Below, one piece after another: positions 33,088 through 34,902 of a DNA stretch of 34,902 bases; within the stretch, counting starts at the first letter, position 1, and each line of letters opens with the position of its first letter. Source of the DNA: Novosphingobium sp. Chol11 (GTDB taxonomy: Bacteria; Pseudomonadota; Alphaproteobacteria; Sphingomonadales; Sphingomonadaceae); contig NZ_CAMBTS010000023.1 of assembly GCF_945870625.1 (NCBI RefSeq), positions 1 through 34,902 on the forward strand, written 5' to 3'. Made by a program: the position numbers and the translations under genes. Below the pieces are notes generated by a model, which was not told the origin of the DNA, did not search any database, and saw only the letters and a list, made by a program, of their open reading frames with translations.

Positions 33088-34017
33088 GTGCTGCCTGAAC
33101 GCCCTATGCCAAAGTCTCGCCCGATCTCTTGGTGGCTCGTGCGCGCGCCACTTATTATCTGCGGCGTTTCGCTTGGCATCGCCTTCATTGTGAAGTGGCA
33201 GGCGTTAGCCGCCGCGCATCGGTATTGCAGGGAAAAGGGCGGCCTCGTCGTCAATGAACTTATGCCACAGGACATCATTTGGGGTGAGTTCAAGAACAAT
33301 GGTGCACCTGGCCTAAGCAAATCTGGGGACGTGATTGCGAACGATCAACCCACGCTGGCCCAACTGGATGCAATCGACGATTTTCAGCTTCAACAGGTCA
33401 AGCGGAAGCCTCGCGGCCGCGCTTTGGCCGCTTTGTTGGAGCCTGGAATGGTCAATACTTCAAGTTTAGACAATCAATCAAAGTTTGCGGCCGATATGGT
33501 GCCATGGGATGCTCAAGGTCCGATGATTATTGCAGGCCCAGAATCCCCATTCTGTCGTGATGCGATCAAGATCGATATGAAGCAGGCGGAGCAAATCCTT
33601 GGGTGGAACAAGATCGATCCTCGTCTATGGTTTTGTCGCCCTAAGGAACAAGATTATCAACGGCTCTACATTCGAAACAGCTATATTTTTAATCGTTTGA
33701 AATATTCTATTTTCGGCTATTACGTGTATTTTGATGGGTGGCGCGTTTATCGATGGTACAGCGGGGAGCCAGCAGTAACAATGACGAAAATCGGCGTCGA
33801 GCCTATCGGACAAAAGCTCATTATGCCGATTGCCCTTCGAGGGGTGGATCCTAAATTTGCGGGCAACATTTGTACAGTTCCAGAGCTAGCAGTAACGACT
33901 AAGGGCGCTGCAAATCCATCCTCTCATCCCGACAGTCGTAACCCATTTGTAGTCGGCCGTACCATAATAGGTGGAAATAGTGGCTACGCATATCCTGGGA
34001 AAAGACAAGATGACTGA
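33088..34017 (+). CDS. AT-rich hypothetical membrane-anchored protein
   Basis: The 309-residue protein is not recognised. It has one transmembrane segment near the N-terminus (about residues 15-36, WWLVRAPLIICGVSLGIAF), then a soluble region. That region is rich in Tyr, Asp and Trp (RLYIRNSYIFNRL, YYVYFDGWRVYRWYSG) and has cysteines at CREKGG, FCRDAI, WFCRP and NICTVP. The second half of the gene uses many AT-ending codons (TTT, AAT, ATT, TAT), unlike its neighbours, which suggests horizontal transfer. Start GTG 33088 is inferred from AAGGAGG. It stands alone between the antitoxin-like genes and uvrB. The four cysteines could pair if the domain is periplasmic; this is inference. Confidence 0.7.
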   Translation: MLPERPMPKSRPISWWLVRAPLIICGVSLGIAFIVKWQALAAAHRYCREKGGLVVNELMPQDIIWGEFKNNGAPGLSKSGDVIANDQPTLAQLDAIDDFQLQQVKRKPRGRALAALLEPGMVNTSSLDNQSKFAADMVPWDAQGPMIIAGPESPFCRDAIKIDMKQAEQILGWNKIDPRLWFCRPKEQDYQRLYIRNSYIFNRLKYSIFGYYVYFDGWRVYRWYSGEPAVTMTKIGVEPIGQKLIMPIALRGVDPKFAGNICTVPELAVTTKGAANPSSHPDSRNPFVVGRTIIGGNSGYAYPGKRQDD

Positions 34018-34110
34018 TTCGATTTTTTCCGATTTTTCAATTATTAAATTCGCGACGCGCGTGCATCAGAAACGTGTCATCAGCGAATACGGAACTTACC
34101 GCAAAAAGCC

Positions 34111-34902
34111 TCACTTCCCCCACTTCTTCTGCTGCTTGCCATACCGCGTTTTCCGCGTCCCCGGCTTGCCCTCGTTGCTCCGCCCCACAATCGGTGCTTT
34201 CGCGTCGCCTTTGGGCAGGCCCAGTTCATCGGCCTCCAGCCGCCGGATTTCGTCACGCAGCCGTCCTGCTTCCTCGAATTCCAGGTCCGCCGCCGCCGCG
34301 CGCATGCGCTTTTCGAGGTCTTCGATGTAGCCGCGCAGGTTGTGGCCCACGAGGTTGTTGCGCTCGGGGTCATCCAGTTCGATCAGCACCCCGTCGCGGC
34401 TGGCGGTGTGGGCGACGATATCCTGGATGCCGCGCTTGATCGTGGTGGGCGTAATGCCGTGCAGTTCGTTGAAGGCGCGCTGCTTTTCGCGGCGGCGGTC
34501 GGTTTCGGCGATGGCGCGTTCCATGCTGCCGGTCATCCGGTCGGCATAAAGGATCACCCGGCCATCGACATTGCGCGCGGCGCGGCCGATGGTCTGGATC
34601 AGCGAGGTCTCGCTGCGCAGGAAGCCTTCCTTGTCGGCATCCAGAATGGTCACAAGCCCGCATTCGGGGATATCCAGCCCCTCGCGCAGCAGGTTGATCC
34701 CGACCAGCACGTCATAAACACCGAGGCGCAGATCGCGGATCAGCTCGATGCGCTCGAGCGTTTCGACGTCCGAATGCATGTAGCGCACGCGCAGGCCCGC
34801 TTCGTGCATGAATTCGGTGAGGTCTTCGGCCATGCGCTTCGTCAGGGTGGTGACGAGCGTGCGGTAGCCGTTCTGCGCGGTGATGCGGCATTCGTTGATG
34901 CA
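34111..34902 (-). CDS. uvrB: Excinuclease ABC subunit UvrB, C-terminal part (cut by window edge)
   Basis: UvrB is the DNA-damage-verification helicase of nucleotide excision repair and works with UvrA and UvrC. The minus-strand frame runs from the window edge to TGA 34111-34113, giving about 263 C-terminal residues. Helicase motifs V-VI are visible: [31 protein letters not shown], and [21 protein letters not shown]. The coiled-coil UVR domain that binds UvrC follows ([20 protein letters not shown] then RDEIRRLE). A basic tail ends the protein. The N-terminal ATPase half is off the window. The AT-rich gap of 93 bases to the orphan gene holds no clear terminator. Confidence 0.96.
   Translation of the reverse strand, partial: CINECRITAQNGYRTLVTTLTKRMAEDLTEFMHEAGLRVRYMHSDVETLERIELIRDLRLGVYDVLVGINLLREGLDIPECGLVTILDADKEGFLRSETSLIQTIGRAARNVDGRVILYADRMTGSMERAIAETDRRREKQRAFNELHGITPTTIKRGIQDIVAHTASRDGVLIELDDPERNNLVGHNLRGYIEDLEKRMRAAAADLEFEEAGRLRDEIRRLEADELGLPKGDAKAPIVGRSNEGKPGTRKTRYGKQQKKWGK

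Overview
The window is a piece of a GC-rich alphaproteobacterial chromosome, most likely from the Sphingomonadales (Novosphingobium/Sphingomonas type). The basis is gene content and order: fmt-truA divergent from recR, tsaD-gpsA divergent from hemD and a mitofilin-like gene, CobS, a DUF3597 protein, tandem cysteine desulfurases followed by an adrenodoxin-type ferredoxin, and alphaproteobacterial-looking ParC. No rRNA, tRNA, CRISPR array or intact insertion sequence was seen. Taxonomy is inference; no search was run.

Left part (1-12.7 kb): recR (cut by the window edge) faces away from fmt-truA. Next come an MDR-type oxidoreductase, a homocysteine S-methyltransferase-like gene convergent with cobS, two glutathione S-transferases, and two small proteins of unknown function (DUF937-like and DUF3597) that share a bidirectional terminator. 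An alpha/beta hydrolase is divergent from a tight cluster of two class V cysteine desulfurases and a [2Fe-2S] ferredoxin. An exported M28 peptidase with its own gap follows.

Accessory patch (12.7-15.5 kb): a 450-base gene-free stretch carries a palindromic pair of GGTGACAGT-type repeats. A TetR regulator is divergent from a 161-residue protein across overlapping operator-like dyads. A third repeat copy abuts a decayed RelE/XRE toxin-antitoxin module, and a small DUF6713-like membrane protein follows.

Middle part (15.5-26 kb): a PF10118-type protein with a diiron-like E/ExxH/E/ExxH pattern overlaps a small membrane protein that closely resembles styrene-oxide isomerase. This pair is the most interesting candidate system in the window. 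Then come a DJ-1/PfpI protein with an acidic tail, parC, an SDR, and a DsbD-type thiol reductase convergent with the SDR across an inverted REP-like pair. A PafA-type phosphatase overlapping a UbiH-type FAD monooxygenase follows.

Right part (26-34.9 kb): the mitofilin-like gene and hemD are divergent from tsaD-gpsA and a flippase, all tightly packed. A membrane-anchored helix-hairpin-helix protein and a lipoprotein follow. Then come two antitoxin-like genes (HicB-like and HI1420-like) with no intact toxin, behind a tiny ORF that carries an in-frame amber. An AT-rich orphan gene and the C-terminal part of uvrB close the window.
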